Assembly (NCBI RefSeq): GCF_000701685.1
Contig: NZ_JNJO01000004.1
Location: 28,000 to 91,999, forward strand
Origin: Gemella sanguinis ATCC 700632
GTDB taxonomy: Bacteria; Bacillota; Bacilli; Staphylococcales; Gemellaceae
Length of the DNA: 64,000 bases
Direction of reading: 5' to 3'
The notes under the pieces are model-generated. The model searched no databases. It was given only the letters and a program-made list of their open reading frames with translations, and was not told where the DNA came from. The position numbers were made by a program, and so were the translations under genes. Positions within the stretch are counted from its first letter, which is position 1; every line of letters starts with the position of its first letter. Positions 9,160 to 18,650 of this stretch are shown piece by piece.

Positions 9160-9195
9160 TAGCGGAAAAGTTGGTTAACTTTTCCGCTATTTTTA
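9160..9195 (+). terminator. Terminator after the alcohol dehydrogenase gene
   Basis: A perfect stem of at least 12 bp (AGCGGAAAAGTT and AACTTTTCCGCT) with a tiny loop, followed by ATTTTTA. Confidence 0.85.
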
Positions 9196-9207
9196 GGTGG
9201 TGTTTTT

Positions 9208-10137
9208 ATGAAAATTATACTAGTATCAGGGTTTTTAGGCTCTGGGAAAACAAGATTTATTAAGTCACTTGTTGAAAAGACTGATAAAAGTATAGTAATT
9301 TTGGAAAATGAGTTTGGTGATTTAAATTTAGATAGCGATTATTTAAAAAGTGATATAGATGATAATGAAGATGATGTAAAAGTATGGGAATTAACAAATG
9401 GCTGTATTTGTTGTTCTACAAATCTTGATTTTACACATTCAATTTTGACAATTGCGAATACTTTAAATCCCGACTATCTTATAGTAGAACCAAGTGGAGT
9501 TGCTAAAATTAATAATATTATAGAAAAAATAAAAAAAATAAGTTATGAAAGAATAGAGTTGGGACTACCAATATTAATAATAGATGCTAAAAATTATGAA
9601 AATATCCTTGAAAACTACAGTGAATATGTAAAAGAAGAATTATTTTATAATGGAATAGTAGTAGTTAGTAAATCAGAAAATCTTGATGAAAGTCAGTTTA
9701 TTGAAATAAAAAATGCACTCAATATAAATAGAGATATAAAATTCCCCTTCAAACACTATTCTAAATGGGATAATGAGACATGGGAGTATATTTTTTCTAC
9801 AACGGGTATTTTCTTAGAAACTGATAATAAATTAACTTTGAAATTTAAAATTGACAAAAAGCAACCAGAAAAAAAATTAGAACAATATACTTTAAAAAAT
9901 ATAGGTGTAACTTCCTTAGATAAACTAAGTTATACTTTGCTTTACTTGATGTCTAATAAAGTAGGTAAAGTAGAAAGGGTAAAAGGAAACTTAACAATCC
10001 AAGATAATAATTATAAATTCGATCTTGTAGGAAATAATTATGAAATAACAGGTAATAATAACTCTTTAGGTAATAATGCTGTAGTGATAGGGACAAATCT
10101 TAATAGAGATATTATTGAAAAACTATTTGAAAATTAA
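9208..10137 (+). CDS. G3E-family GTPase, CobW/metal-chaperone type
   Basis: A 309-residue protein with P-loop GFLGSGKT (residues 8-15), the family Mg/switch motif ENEFGD, and the metal-binding GCICC (residues 65-69) that defines the CobW/COG0523 group. A VEPSG motif and a weaker C-terminal domain follow. COG0523 proteins load zinc or other metals into client enzymes using GTP; the client here is not known. The gene sits directly after the zinc-dependent alcohol dehydrogenase but is separated by a strong terminator, so co-regulation is not assured. The usual His-rich linker is absent. The start is ATG at 9208 with AGGTGG upstream. Confidence 0.88.
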   Translation: MKIILVSGFLGSGKTRFIKSLVEKTDKSIVILENEFGDLNLDSDYLKSDIDDNEDDVKVWELTNGCICCSTNLDFTHSILTIANTLNPDYLIVEPSGVAKINNIIEKIKKISYERIELGLPILIIDAKNYENILENYSEYVKEELFYNGIVVVSKSENLDESQFIEIKNALNINRDIKFPFKHYSKWDNETWEYIFSTTGIFLETDNKLTLKFKIDKKQPEKKLEQYTLKNIGVTSLDKLSYTLLYLMSNKVGKVERVKGNLTIQDNNYKFDLVGNNYEITGNNNSLGNNAVVIGTNLNRDIIEKLFEN

Positions 10138-10141
10138 ATTG

Positions 10142-10188
10142 AAAAAAATAATAAATTTCAGTGGAATACTGGGATTTATTATTTTTTT
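10142..10188 (+). terminator. Terminator after the CobW-type gene
   Basis: An AT-rich stem (AATAATAAATTTCAG paired imperfectly with CTGGGATTTATTATT) followed by a T-run. Confidence 0.75.
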
Positions 10189-10257
10189 ATGTAGGTGGCT
10201 TTCATAAAATCTGCATTAATGATATAATAGAAAAAAGGTTAAATAAAGAGGTAACAA

Positions 10258-10611
10258 ATGATTTATGGTATTGGTTGTGATATTGTTGATATTATTCGTT
10301 TTGAAAAGTATATTAATAATAAAACACGACTTAAAAAATTATACACAAATAATGAATTAAATGAATTCAATAAAATAACAAATCACCGCCGAAAACTAGA
10401 ATATCTAGCTAGTAGATTTGCAGTTAAAGAAGCGATGTCTAAGGCTCTTGGAGTAGGTATATCAAAAGAGTTTTCTTTTCATGATATTGAGGTTTTAAAA
10501 GACGAAAAAGGGAGGCCGTATATTGTTTATGGTAACTATATTACACATGTAACAATTAGTCATACGGATACAACTGCAGTAGCATTTGTTGTTTTAGAAA
10601 GAGAGGACTAA
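10258..10611 (+). CDS. acpS: Holo-[acyl-carrier-protein] synthase
   Basis: A 117-residue phosphopantetheinyl transferase of AcpS type. It transfers 4'-phosphopantetheine from CoA to apo-ACP for fatty-acid synthesis. The metal-binding Asp8 lies in GIGCDIVD, and the second signature is RFAVKEAMSKALG. The C-terminal VTISHT completes the fold. The length is typical. An AGAGG SD precedes the ATG, and alr starts 1 base after its stop. The acpS-alr order is common in Bacilli. First gene of a four-gene operon. Confidence 0.97.
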   Translation: MIYGIGCDIVDIIRFEKYINNKTRLKKLYTNNELNEFNKITNHRRKLEYLASRFAVKEAMSKALGVGISKEFSFHDIEVLKDEKGRPYIVYGNYITHVTISHTDTTAVAFVVLERED

Positions 10612-10612
10612 T

Positions 10613-11740
10613 ATGATAAATGATAGACCAACACGCTTAATTGTTAATTTAGATGCACTTTTACGTAATTATGAAAAGTTAAATAACCTAAGTGATAAAA
10701 AAGTAGGATTAGCTATAGTAAAAGCTAATTCTTATGGGTTAGGCTCTAAAGTAATTTCAAAGTTACTTTATGAAAATGGTGTAAGGCATTTTGCTGTTGC
10801 AACTTTTGAAGAGGCGCTTGAATTAAAAGAAGTTATAAAAGAAAGTTTAATTTTAGTGCTTGGTGTTACTAATCCGAAAAATGTAAAATATGCTGTGGAG
10901 AATAATATTTCCTTAACATGTCCTTCAAAAGAGTGGTTAGAAGAGGCAATTAAAGAACTTGATTCAATTACTGGAAAATTAAAAGTTCATGTAAAAATTG
11001 AAACAGGTATGAATAGAATAGGTACTTTTGAAGAAAAAGAAATTTTAGAAATTGATGAATTACTTGATTATCCAAAAGTAGAGTTTGAAGGTGTGTTCTC
11101 GCATTACTCAAATGCTGATGGTGAGAATAATGACTATGATGATTACCAAACTGCTAATTTCAATAGACTAGTTGCTCTATTTAAACATAAACCAAGATAT
11201 GTTCATATTGAAAATTCTGCAGGTACAGTAAAATACAATGATAGAGATGATAATTATAATTTATCTAGAATAGGAATATCGTTATATGGATGTTATCCAA
11301 GTAAAAATATTGAAAAATTAAATAAATTAGAATTAGAGCCAGTAGCATCTTTAGTTAGTAAGGTTACACATGTAAAAAGAATACCTAAAGGAACAAAAGT
11401 TGGTTATGGTATATCTTATGAAACTTCAGAAGATGAGTACATTGCAACTGTTCCGATTGGATATGCAGATGGATTATTAAGAAGAGCACAAGGTTTTAAA
11501 TTGAATGTAGCGGGAGAAGAATGTGAAATTGTAGGAAGAGTATGTATGGACCAACTTATGGTAAGATGCTCAGAAAAAATCAAAGTGGGGGATGATGTTC
11601 TTGTCTTTGGTGAATACAATAACCAAAAAATTTCAGTAGATGAGTTTGCTGACTATCAAAAAACTATAAGTTATGAAATATTTTGTTGTATAAATCAAAG
11701 GGTACCAAGAAAATATTACTTAAACAATACGGAGTTATAG
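10613..11740 (+). CDS. alr: Alanine racemase
   Basis: A 375-residue fold-type III PLP enzyme that makes D-alanine for peptidoglycan and teichoic acids. The PLP lysine is Lys37 in VKANSYGLG. The catalytic tyrosine lies near residue 265 in the conserved GYGISYE segment, followed by TVPIGYADG and CMDQLMV. One small oddity is that the usual YGHG after the PLP lysine reads YGLG. The gene begins 2 bases after the acpS stop with an SD inside the acpS end. Cytoplasmic homodimer by family knowledge. Confidence 0.96.
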   Translation: MINDRPTRLIVNLDALLRNYEKLNNLSDKKVGLAIVKANSYGLGSKVISKLLYENGVRHFAVATFEEALELKEVIKESLILVLGVTNPKNVKYAVENNISLTCPSKEWLEEAIKELDSITGKLKVHVKIETGMNRIGTFEEKEILEIDELLDYPKVEFEGVFSHYSNADGENNDYDDYQTANFNRLVALFKHKPRYVHIENSAGTVKYNDRDDNYNLSRIGISLYGCYPSKNIEKLNKLELEPVASLVSKVTHVKRIPKGTKVGYGISYETSEDEYIATVPIGYADGLLRRAQGFKLNVAGEECEIVGRVCMDQLMVRCSEKIKVGDDVLVFGEYNNQKISVDEFADYQKTISYEIFCCINQRVPRKYYLNNTEL

Positions 11741-11741
11741 A

Positions 11742-13910
11742 ATGTACGAAATTATTACAAAGAATCTAGCTGCCAAGCTAAAGATAAAAGAAAAGTATGT
11801 TACTAATGTACTTAATTTACTTGAAGAGGGCAATACAATAGCTTTTATCGCAAGATATAGAAAAGAACTAACGAATTCTTTAGATGAAGTTGCTATAAAA
11901 TTAATACAAGATGAATTTAATTATTTGAAATCACTTGAAGAAAGAAAAGAAGAGGTTATTAGATTAATATCAGAAAAAGGATTATTAACTGATGACTTAA
12001 AAGCGGATATTTTAAAACAAGATAAATTACAAAGAGTAGAAGATTTATACCGTCCGTTCAAAGAGAAAAAAAGAACTAAAGCAACAATAGCTAAAGAAAA
12101 AGGATTAGAAAACTTAGCTAAATATATATTGAAATTACCTAAATCACTAAGCGAGTTAAACAAAGAAGCTCGTAAGTATATTAATAATGAAAAAGAAGTT
12201 AATAATGAAGAAGAAGCCATTAGATTTGCCTTAGACATAATAGCTGAAAATATTTCAGACAATGCTAAATATAGAGAGTATGTGTTAGAAAATACTAAGA
12301 AGTTTGGTCAAATAACATCTTCATTAAAAAAAGGTGGAGAAGAAAAAGATGAAAATTCTACTTATAAAAATTACTATGAGTATGGAGAAAGAGTATCTAA
12401 GATTGCTTCACATAGAATATTAGCATTAAATAGAGCAGAAAAAGAAGGTATTATAAGAGTTAGTATAGATAATGACAAAGATCGTTTATGTCAATATATA
12501 TTACGAGGAATAACTCGTAATAGAGATACTGAAATTGCCAAAATTCTATTTGAGTGTATAGAAGATAGTATGAAGAGATTAATCTATCCATCTATTGAAA
12601 GAGAAATACGTAGTGATTTAACAAAAAAAGCTGAAGAAGATTCTGTTGTAATTTTTTCGGAGAATTTGAAACAACTATTAATGCAAAGCCCATTAAAAAA
12701 TAAAAAAGTACTGGGGATAGACCCTGCTTTTAGAACGGGTTGTAAGATGGCTGTTGTTGATGAGTATGGTAACTTTATAGATAAAATGGTAATTTATCCA
12801 CATAAGCCAGCTTCTATAGAAAAACAAGAAAAATCGAAAAAAGATTTAATAAAATTTATTACTAAACATAATATTAACTTAATAGCGATAGGAAATGGTA
12901 CAGCTTCTAGAGAAACCGAAAAGTTTGTAGTTGAGAATTTAAGAGAAGCAGGACTTAAAATAGATTATATTATTGTTAATGAAGCGGGAGCTAGTGTGTA
13001 TTCTGCTAGTGAAGTTGCTCGTGAAGAGTTTCCAGATTTCAATGTTGAGGAAAGAAGCGCTGTTTCAATAGCGCGTCGTATTCAGGATCCGTTAAGTGAG
13101 TTAGTAAAAATTGATCCTAAATCAATTGGCGTAGGACAATACCAACATGATATAACACCAAAATATTTAGAAAAAGAGTTAACTTTTGTCGTGGAAACTG
13201 CGGTTAATAAGGTAGGTGTAAATATAAATACTGCCTCTATTTCTCTATTATCTTATGTATCGGGTGTTAATAAGCAAATAGCTAAGAATATTGTGGCTTA
13301 CCGCCAAGAAAATGGGAAAATTGAGACAATTAAAGAAATATCAAAGGTCCCTAGACTTGGGAAAAAAACATATGAACAATGCGTAGGTTTTTTAAGAATA
13401 CCAGATAGTAAAAATATTTTTGATGCAACAGGAATTCACCCCGAAAGTTATAAGGCTGCTGAAAATTTACTAAAAGAACTCAACCTAACTACAAAAGAAG
13501 TCGGAACAGAAGAATTCTCTACTAAAATTGAAGAAATTGATAAAAAGAATATTGCAGAAAAAATTGGTGTTGGAATGGAGACTCTTGAAGATATTATTAA
13601 AGATTTGAAGCAACCGTTAAGAGATGAAAGAGAAAACTTTTCTAAACCATTGTTAAAATCTGATATTCTTACACTTGACGATTTGTCAATAGGTATGAAG
13701 TTATCAGGAACTGTAAGAAATATTACTCAATTTGGGGCATTTGTAGATATAGGTCTAAAACAAGATGCAATGATTCATATTTCTAAAATCAGTAAGAATT
13801 ATATTAAAAATCCATTAGACGTACTTAGTGTAGGTCAGATTGTTGATGTTTATGTTATTGATGTAGATAAAGACCGATCAAGAGTCGGGTTAGCTATGTT
13901 TAAGGATTAG
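11742..13910 (+). CDS. tex: Tex-type RNA-binding transcription accessory protein
   Basis: 722 residues, the usual Tex length. The order of parts is an N-terminal helical Tex domain, a YqgF/RNase H-like domain (GIDPAFRTGCK at about 328), helix-hairpin-helix segments near 500-560, and a C-terminal S1 domain (GTVRNITQFGAFVDIG) from about 650. Tex proteins bind nucleic acids and influence transcription and stress or virulence traits; the exact mechanism is not settled. The gene starts 1 base after the alr stop and is followed by the acyltransferase after 12 bases, so it is inside the acpS operon. Confidence 0.95.
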   Translation: MYEIITKNLAAKLKIKEKYVTNVLNLLEEGNTIAFIARYRKELTNSLDEVAIKLIQDEFNYLKSLEERKEEVIRLISEKGLLTDDLKADILKQDKLQRVEDLYRPFKEKKRTKATIAKEKGLENLAKYILKLPKSLSELNKEARKYINNEKEVNNEEEAIRFALDIIAENISDNAKYREYVLENTKKFGQITSSLKKGGEEKDENSTYKNYYEYGERVSKIASHRILALNRAEKEGIIRVSIDNDKDRLCQYILRGITRNRDTEIAKILFECIEDSMKRLIYPSIEREIRSDLTKKAEEDSVVIFSENLKQLLMQSPLKNKKVLGIDPAFRTGCKMAVVDEYGNFIDKMVIYPHKPASIEKQEKSKKDLIKFITKHNINLIAIGNGTASRETEKFVVENLREAGLKIDYIIVNEAGASVYSASEVAREEFPDFNVEERSAVSIARRIQDPLSELVKIDPKSIGVGQYQHDITPKYLEKELTFVVETAVNKVGVNINTASISLLSYVSGVNKQIAKNIVAYRQENGKIETIKEISKVPRLGKKTYEQCVGFLRIPDSKNIFDATGIHPESYKAAENLLKELNLTTKEVGTEEFSTKIEEIDKKNIAEKIGVGMETLEDIIKDLKQPLRDERENFSKPLLKSDILTLDDLSIGMKLSGTVRNITQFGAFVDIGLKQDAMIHISKISKNYIKNPLDVLSVGQIVDVYVIDVDKDRSRVGLAMFKD

Positions 13911-13922
13911 GGGGAATGATAG

Positions 13923-15764
13923 ATGAGTAAAAAAACAAAATATTTACCGAGTATAGATAGTTTAAGGGCTATAGCCGTTATAGCTGTAATAATCTATCAT
14001 ATCGATGCGAATTATCTCCCTGGAGGATTCTTAGGTGTAGATTTATTCTTCGTATTATCGGGATACTTAATTAGTTCATTAATAATAAAAGAATATAAGA
14101 GTACTGGAACGGTTAATTTATACAATTTCTATGTAAGAAGAGCAAGGAGATTATTACCAGCAGTTTATTTTATGATAACTGTAGTCTTAATAATAATTAC
14201 ACTTTTTAATGGTGTTCTACTTAAAAAAAGTTATTTGGACGCTTTATTTGGTTACATTTATAGTAGTAACTGGTGGTATATATTCCATAAGTTAGACTAT
14301 TTTGATAGTTTTGGATCACAAAGTCCTTTTAAACATTTATGGTCTTTAGCAATTGAAGAACAATTTTATATGTTTTTCCCATTAATCTTTCTAATATTTA
14401 ATAGAAAAAGTAAATCTAATAATGGTAACAGTAAATTAAATAAAAATTTTATTTATGTAGTTTTATCATTAATTTTAGTATCATTAATTGCTCATATTCT
14501 ATTATTTGATATTAATAATATTAATAGAATATATTTTGGTACTGATACAAGAGCATTTTCTTTACTTGTTGGAGTAGTTGGAGCTATATTGTATCCAATG
14601 GATAGATTATCAGAAAGAACTACAAAGAAAGATAATATGATATACAGTATTGTTTCACTTGTATCTATTCTAGTTTTAATAGGTATAATGATAAACACTT
14701 CTGAGTATAATACATGGTTGTATAGAGGTGGTTTCTTATTAGTAGCAATAATAGGACTTATTATTATAATAAGTAGTGGAAGACAGTATACTTTCATGTC
14801 AAAACTATTGTCATTTAAACCATTTGTTTTTATTGGGAAAATATCGTATAGTTTATACCTATGGCATTTCCCAATATTGGTTGTAACTACACCAGTTTCA
14901 GAAATAGGTAATCCAAACTTATTTTATGTTACATTAAGAATAGTTTTAATTTTCCTAGTAGCAACTGGAAGTTATATGTTTGTAGAAACTCCAATAAGAA
15001 AGTTAGGATTTGTAAATTATATTAATTTACTATTTAAGAGAATAATGAAATTTAAAAATAATACAAAAAAAATAATTTTTGCTTCAATAGCTTTAGTTGC
15101 TGTTGTGTTTACAATGGGAGTATTTGGTAAATCTGTACCATATCTTTCTACAGCATTTGTAACTGAGATGAGCAATAATAAAGAGAGTCAATTCATTTCA
15201 AATAATAATGAAAATAACACTAATAATAGTAGTGAGCATAAAAGTGACAATAATAATCAAGAAGGTAATAAATCTGAAGACAAAAAGTATAGTTCTCTTT
15301 TAGTTATCGGTGATTCACTTACTGTAGATATTGGTGAAAAAATAAAAGAAAAATACCCTGGTGCAATAATTGATGGAAAAATTAGTAGACAACTAACTGC
15401 TGCTACTGCGTTAGCAGATCAATATGCTAATTACAATAACGAGAATACAGCAGTAATATTCCAGCTGGGTACTAATGGATTTTTCACTGAGTCTCAAGTA
15501 GAAGAACTAGTGAAAAAATTTGATAAAGCAGATATTTACTTTGTTAATGTTAAGGTTCCAAGAACTTGGGAAAAAACAGTTAATAAAGAGTTAGACGCCC
15601 TTAAAGAACGCCACTCTGATATTACAATAATTGATTGGTATAGTGTAGCAAATAATAATCAAAACTATTTTGAGCCAGATAAAGTTCACTTGAACTCAGA
15701 GGGTGTGGAAACTATGGTATCATTAATTGAGAAGAGTTTGAAACATCCAGTAGAAATAAAATAA
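13923..15764 (+). CDS. oatA: Membrane acyltransferase with SGNH domain, OatA-like
   Basis: 613 residues. Residues 1 to about 400 form an acyltransferase-3 domain with about ten to eleven membrane segments, including the family motifs SLRAIAVIAVIIYH, GVDLFFVLSGYL and SLAIEEQFY. A low-complexity Asn/Ser-rich linker (about 415-455) leads to an extracellular SGNH esterase-like domain with GDSL near 463, GTNG and a C-terminal DKVHLN. The architecture and size match OatA, which O-acetylates peptidoglycan MurNAc and gives lysozyme resistance. Acetylation of another wall polymer cannot be excluded. Last gene of the acpS-alr-tex operon, whose genes share a cell-envelope theme with alr. Confidence 0.88.
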   Translation: MSKKTKYLPSIDSLRAIAVIAVIIYHIDANYLPGGFLGVDLFFVLSGYLISSLIIKEYKSTGTVNLYNFYVRRARRLLPAVYFMITVVLIIITLFNGVLLKKSYLDALFGYIYSSNWWYIFHKLDYFDSFGSQSPFKHLWSLAIEEQFYMFFPLIFLIFNRKSKSNNGNSKLNKNFIYVVLSLILVSLIAHILLFDINNINRIYFGTDTRAFSLLVGVVGAILYPMDRLSERTTKKDNMIYSIVSLVSILVLIGIMINTSEYNTWLYRGGFLLVAIIGLIIIISSGRQYTFMSKLLSFKPFVFIGKISYSLYLWHFPILVVTTPVSEIGNPNLFYVTLRIVLIFLVATGSYMFVETPIRKLGFVNYINLLFKRIMKFKNNTKKIIFASIALVAVVFTMGVFGKSVPYLSTAFVTEMSNNKESQFISNNNENNTNNSSEHKSDNNNQEGNKSEDKKYSSLLVIGDSLTVDIGEKIKEKYPGAIIDGKISRQLTAATALADQYANYNNENTAVIFQLGTNGFFTESQVEELVKKFDKADIYFVNVKVPRTWEKTVNKELDALKERHSDITIIDWYSVANNNQNYFEPDKVHLNSEGVETMVSLIEKSLKHPVEIK

Positions 15765-15767
15765 TAA

Positions 15768-15810
15768 ATAATAAGTGCTAAGTTTAGAGATCAAACTTAG
15801 CACTTATTAT
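15768..15810 (+). terminator. Strong hairpin after the OatA-like gene
   Basis: An 18-bp perfect stem (15768-15785 with 15793-15810). The following sequence is AT-rich but not a clean T-run, so termination is likely though atypical. Confidence 0.7.
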
Positions 15811-15833
15811 ATTTATAAATATTTAAACATTCA

Positions 15834-15863
15834 TTGAAAAATAATTGCAATTTATGTTATAAT
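15834..15863 (+). promoter_or_regulatory. gltX promoter
   Basis: TTGAAA (15834-15839), an 18-bp spacer and TATAAT (15858-15863). Confidence 0.6.
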
Positions 15864-15904
15864 TATTTAGTATATAAATTTTAAGAAACTAGAAGGTGAT
15901 AACT

Positions 15905-17368
15905 ATGACAAAAGTGAGAGTAAGATATGCACCATCTCCAACAGGGAATTTGCATATCGGAAATGCAAGAACAGCATTATTTAATTACTTATTTGCTAAA
16001 CATTATGGTGGGGATTTCGTACTAAGAATAGAGGATACAGACTTTAAACGTAATAAAGAAGAAGGTGAACGAAGTCAACTTAAATATATGGATTGGCTTG
16101 GTCTTGATTATGATGAGGGAATCGAAAAAGAAAAAGAATTTGGTCCTTATCGCCAATCAGAAAGATTAGATATTTACAGAAAATATGCTGAGCAACTTTT
16201 AGCAGAAGACAAAGCATATAAATGTTATATGACTGCAGAAGAATTAGAAGCTGAAAGAGAAGAACAAATTGCTAATGGACTTCCTCCACGTTATAGTGGG
16301 AAACATGCACATTTAACAAAAGAAGAACAAGAAGCGTTTGAGAAAGAAGGAAGAAAACCATCAATTCGTATTCGTGTTCCTCAAGACAGAACATACAGTT
16401 TTGATGATATGGTAAAAGGAGAACTTTCATTTGAAGGTCATGATTTTGGTGATTTTGTAATTGTTAAAAATGATGGAGTTGCAACATATAATTTTGCTGT
16501 GGCAATTGATGATCATTTAATGGAAATCTCTCACGTATTACGTGGTGATGATCATGTTTCGAATACACCAAAGCAATTAGTTGTATATGAAGCACTTGGA
16601 TTTGAACCACCAAGATTTGGACATATGACATTAATAGTTAATGAAAATAAGAAAAAATTATCAAAACGTGACGAGACTATTATTCAATTTATAGAACAAT
16701 ATGATGATCTTGGATATTTACCAGAGGCACTATTTAACTTTATTACATTATTAGGATGGTCACCAGAAGGAGAGCAAGAAATCTTTACTAAAGAAGAATT
16801 TATTAAGATTTTTGATGAAAAACGTTTAAGTAAATCTCCAGCATTCTTTGATAATAATAAACTTACTTGGATTAATAACCAGTATATTAAAGCACAACCA
16901 TTAGAAAGAATAGTGGAATTATCATTACCATTCTTTGTAAAAGAAGGTGTAGCGACAAAAGAAGAAGTTGAAAATAATAGAGCTTGGTTTGAAAAATTAA
17001 TCTCATTATATCAACCACAAATGAGTTATGGTGCAGAGATTGTCGAATTAACAAAACAATTCTTTAATGAAAATATTGAATTTGATGAAGAAGAATTAGA
17101 AATATTAAAACAAGATTCTACAAAAGTTGTATTTGAAGACTTTTTAGGAAAGTTAGATAGTATACAAGAATTCACTGCTGATAATATTAAAGCCCTAATA
17201 AAATCGATTCAAAAAGATACAGGAGTGAAGGGTAAAAATCTATTTATGCCTATACGTATTGCATCAACAGGTTCAATGCACGGACCAGAATTAAACACTA
17301 GTTTAGAATTATTAGGAAAAGAACGTGTATCAACACGCGTAAAAGTTGCATTGGATCTTATAAAATAA
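15905..17368 (+). CDS. gltX: Glutamyl-tRNA synthetase
   Basis: A 487-residue class I synthetase that charges tRNA-Glu. The HIGH-type motif HIGN is at residues 17-20 after APSPTG, and the KMSKS-type motif KLSKR is near 251-255. Length and C-terminal helical cage fit bacterial GluRS. In Bacilli lacking GlnRS this enzyme is usually non-discriminating and also charges tRNA-Gln for GatCAB; that is inference here. ATG 15905 is chosen because GAAGGTG ends 6 bases before it. A GTG at 15896 lies inside the SD and is rejected. Own promoter and terminator. Confidence 0.97.
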   Translation: MTKVRVRYAPSPTGNLHIGNARTALFNYLFAKHYGGDFVLRIEDTDFKRNKEEGERSQLKYMDWLGLDYDEGIEKEKEFGPYRQSERLDIYRKYAEQLLAEDKAYKCYMTAEELEAEREEQIANGLPPRYSGKHAHLTKEEQEAFEKEGRKPSIRIRVPQDRTYSFDDMVKGELSFEGHDFGDFVIVKNDGVATYNFAVAIDDHLMEISHVLRGDDHVSNTPKQLVVYEALGFEPPRFGHMTLIVNENKKKLSKRDETIIQFIEQYDDLGYLPEALFNFITLLGWSPEGEQEIFTKEEFIKIFDEKRLSKSPAFFDNNKLTWINNQYIKAQPLERIVELSLPFFVKEGVATKEEVENNRAWFEKLISLYQPQMSYGAEIVELTKQFFNENIEFDEEELEILKQDSTKVVFEDFLGKLDSIQEFTADNIKALIKSIQKDTGVKGKNLFMPIRIASTGSMHGPELNTSLELLGKERVSTRVKVALDLIK

Positions 17369-17391
17369 TATAATAGAAAAGTCGAAAAAAG

Positions 17392-17449
17392 AATTAAATC
17401 TATTTAGATTATAAACCTAATTTAAATAGATTTAATTTCTGATTTTTTT
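17392..17449 (+). terminator. Terminator after gltX
   Basis: A 15-bp perfect stem (17392-17406 with 17423-17437) followed by a T-run at 17443-17449. Confidence 0.85.
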
Positions 17450-17495
17450 GTGGCAAAAATTTATGAATATATATAAACAAAGTAAAGAAAAAAAC

Positions 17496-17524
17496 TTGAC
17501 ATTTACCGTTAAATAAGGTAATAT
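17496..17524 (+). promoter_or_regulatory. rplM-rpsI promoter
   Basis: Perfect TTGACA (17496-17501), a 17-bp spacer and TAATAT (17519-17524). Confidence 0.8.
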
Positions 17525-17530
17525 ATCTAG

Positions 17531-17618
17531 TGATATTGTTTATATATCTTCACGAGTAAGCCCCGGAAAACTTAGTCGTTATGACAGATTAAAACAACAT
17601 CTAGGAGGAAATAAAGAC
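17531..17618 (+). promoter_or_regulatory. L13-type ribosomal protein leader
   Basis: The about 88-nt 5' leader of rplM contains CACGAGTAAG followed by CCGGAAAAC, which resembles the L13 leader RNA known from Firmicutes, proposed to bind L13 for autoregulation. I recognise the core by eye only; the fold was not computed. Confidence 0.6.
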
Positions 17619-18056
17619 ATGCGTCAAACATATATGGCAAAGCCATCAACTGTAGAAAAAAAATGGTATGTAATCGATGCTGAAGGACAAACTTTAGGTC
17701 GCTTATCATCAGAAGTAGCTTCAATTTTAAGAGGGAAACACAAACCTACTTATACACCACATATCGATACTGGGGATAATGTTATCATTATCAATGCTGA
17801 GAAAATTGTGTTAACTGGTAAAAAATTAACTGATAAAATTTACCGTCGTCACACAATGCACCCAGGTGGGTTAAAAGAAAGAACTGCTGGATTAATGGTA
17901 GAAAAATATCCAGAAGAACTTTTAGAACTATCTATCAAAGGTATGTTACCAAAAAATACTTTAGGTAGAGCTCAAGGAATGAAACTTCACGTATATCGTG
18001 GAGCAGAACACCCACATGCAGCACAAAAACCAGAAAAATACGAATTACGTGGATAA
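17619..18056 (+). CDS. rplM: 50S ribosomal protein L13
   Basis: 145 residues, normal length for bacterial L13, an early-assembling 50S protein. Typical segments include [20 protein letters not shown], the [12 protein letters not shown] strand and the C-terminal [20 protein letters not shown] precedes the ATG. It is the first gene of the conserved rplM-rpsI operon, with rpsI 19 bases downstream, and lies behind a strong promoter and a probable autoregulatory leader. Codon use is rich in CGT and AAC forms typical of highly expressed genes. Confidence 0.98.
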   Translation: MRQTYMAKPSTVEKKWYVIDAEGQTLGRLSSEVASILRGKHKPTYTPHIDTGDNVIIINAEKIVLTGKKLTDKIYRRHTMHPGGLKERTAGLMVEKYPEELLELSIKGMLPKNTLGRAQGMKLHVYRGAEHPHAAQKPEKYELRG

Positions 18057-18075
18057 TATAGGAGGAAATAATTAA

Positions 18076-18468
18076 ATGGCACAAGTAGAATATCGCGGTA
18101 CAGGACGCCGTAAAAGCTCAGTAGCACGTGTAAGATTAGTACCTGGAACAGGGAAAGTTGTAATTAACAACAGAGAAATGCGTGAATACTTACCATTAGA
18201 ATCATTAGTATTAGATTTAATGCAACCTTTAGAAGTTACATCTACTACAGGTAACTATGACGTTTTAGTTAACGTTATCGGTGGAGGATACACTGGACAA
18301 GCTCAAGCAATCCGTCACGGAATTGCACGTGCTTTACTAGAAGTAAACCCAGAATACCGTAAAGATTTAAAACCTGCAGGATTACTAACTCGTGACCCTC
18401 GTATGAAAGAACGTAAAAAATACGGTCTTCGTGGTGCGAGACGTGCTCCTCAGTTCTCAAAACGTTAA
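18076..18468 (+). CDS. rpsI: 30S ribosomal protein S9
   Basis: 130 residues. The S9 signature [19 protein letters not shown] is present, and the C-terminal tail ends in SKR, which reaches the decoding region of the 30S P site. AGGAGG precedes the ATG. Second gene of rplM-rpsI and followed by a strong terminator. Full length with a highly expressed codon pattern. Confidence 0.98.
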   Translation: MAQVEYRGTGRRKSSVARVRLVPGTGKVVINNREMREYLPLESLVLDLMQPLEVTSTTGNYDVLVNVIGGGYTGQAQAIRHGIARALLEVNPEYRKDLKPAGLLTRDPRMKERKKYGLRGARRAPQFSKR

Positions 18469-18492
18469 TATTGGTCTTATACCAATTGCGTC

Positions 18493-18528
18493 AAGACATC
18501 AAAGAATCTCTTTGGTGTCTTTTTTTTA
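18493..18528 (+). terminator. Terminator of rplM-rpsI
   Basis: A 13-bp stem (AAGACATCAAAGA with TCTTTGGTGTCTT, one wobble) with a 3-base loop and a long T-run. Confidence 0.93.
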
Positions 18529-18565
18529 ACTTTATATGATTAATATATTTAAGTTGAAAGTTAAC

Positions 18566-18594
18566 TTGACAATATTAATTAAAATTTATATAAT
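18566..18594 (+). promoter_or_regulatory. Consensus promoter of the C26 hydrolase gene
   Basis: Perfect TTGACA (18566-18571), a 17-bp spacer and perfect TATAAT (18589-18594). Confidence 0.8.
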
Positions 18595-18650
18595 ATATAA
18601 CTATAAACTTTTTAAAGTTATATTATAAATAAGATAAGGAGGACTAACAC

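Noticed and set aside
10649-10746. Alanine racemase YGLG in place of YGHG as an inactivating change
   Set aside because: The PLP lysine, catalytic tyrosine and other motifs are intact; the His is not the catalytic base, so activity is expected.
13923-15764. A secretion or sugar-polymer operon around the OatA-like gene
   Set aside because: Neighbours are acpS, alr and tex; only one wall enzyme is present.
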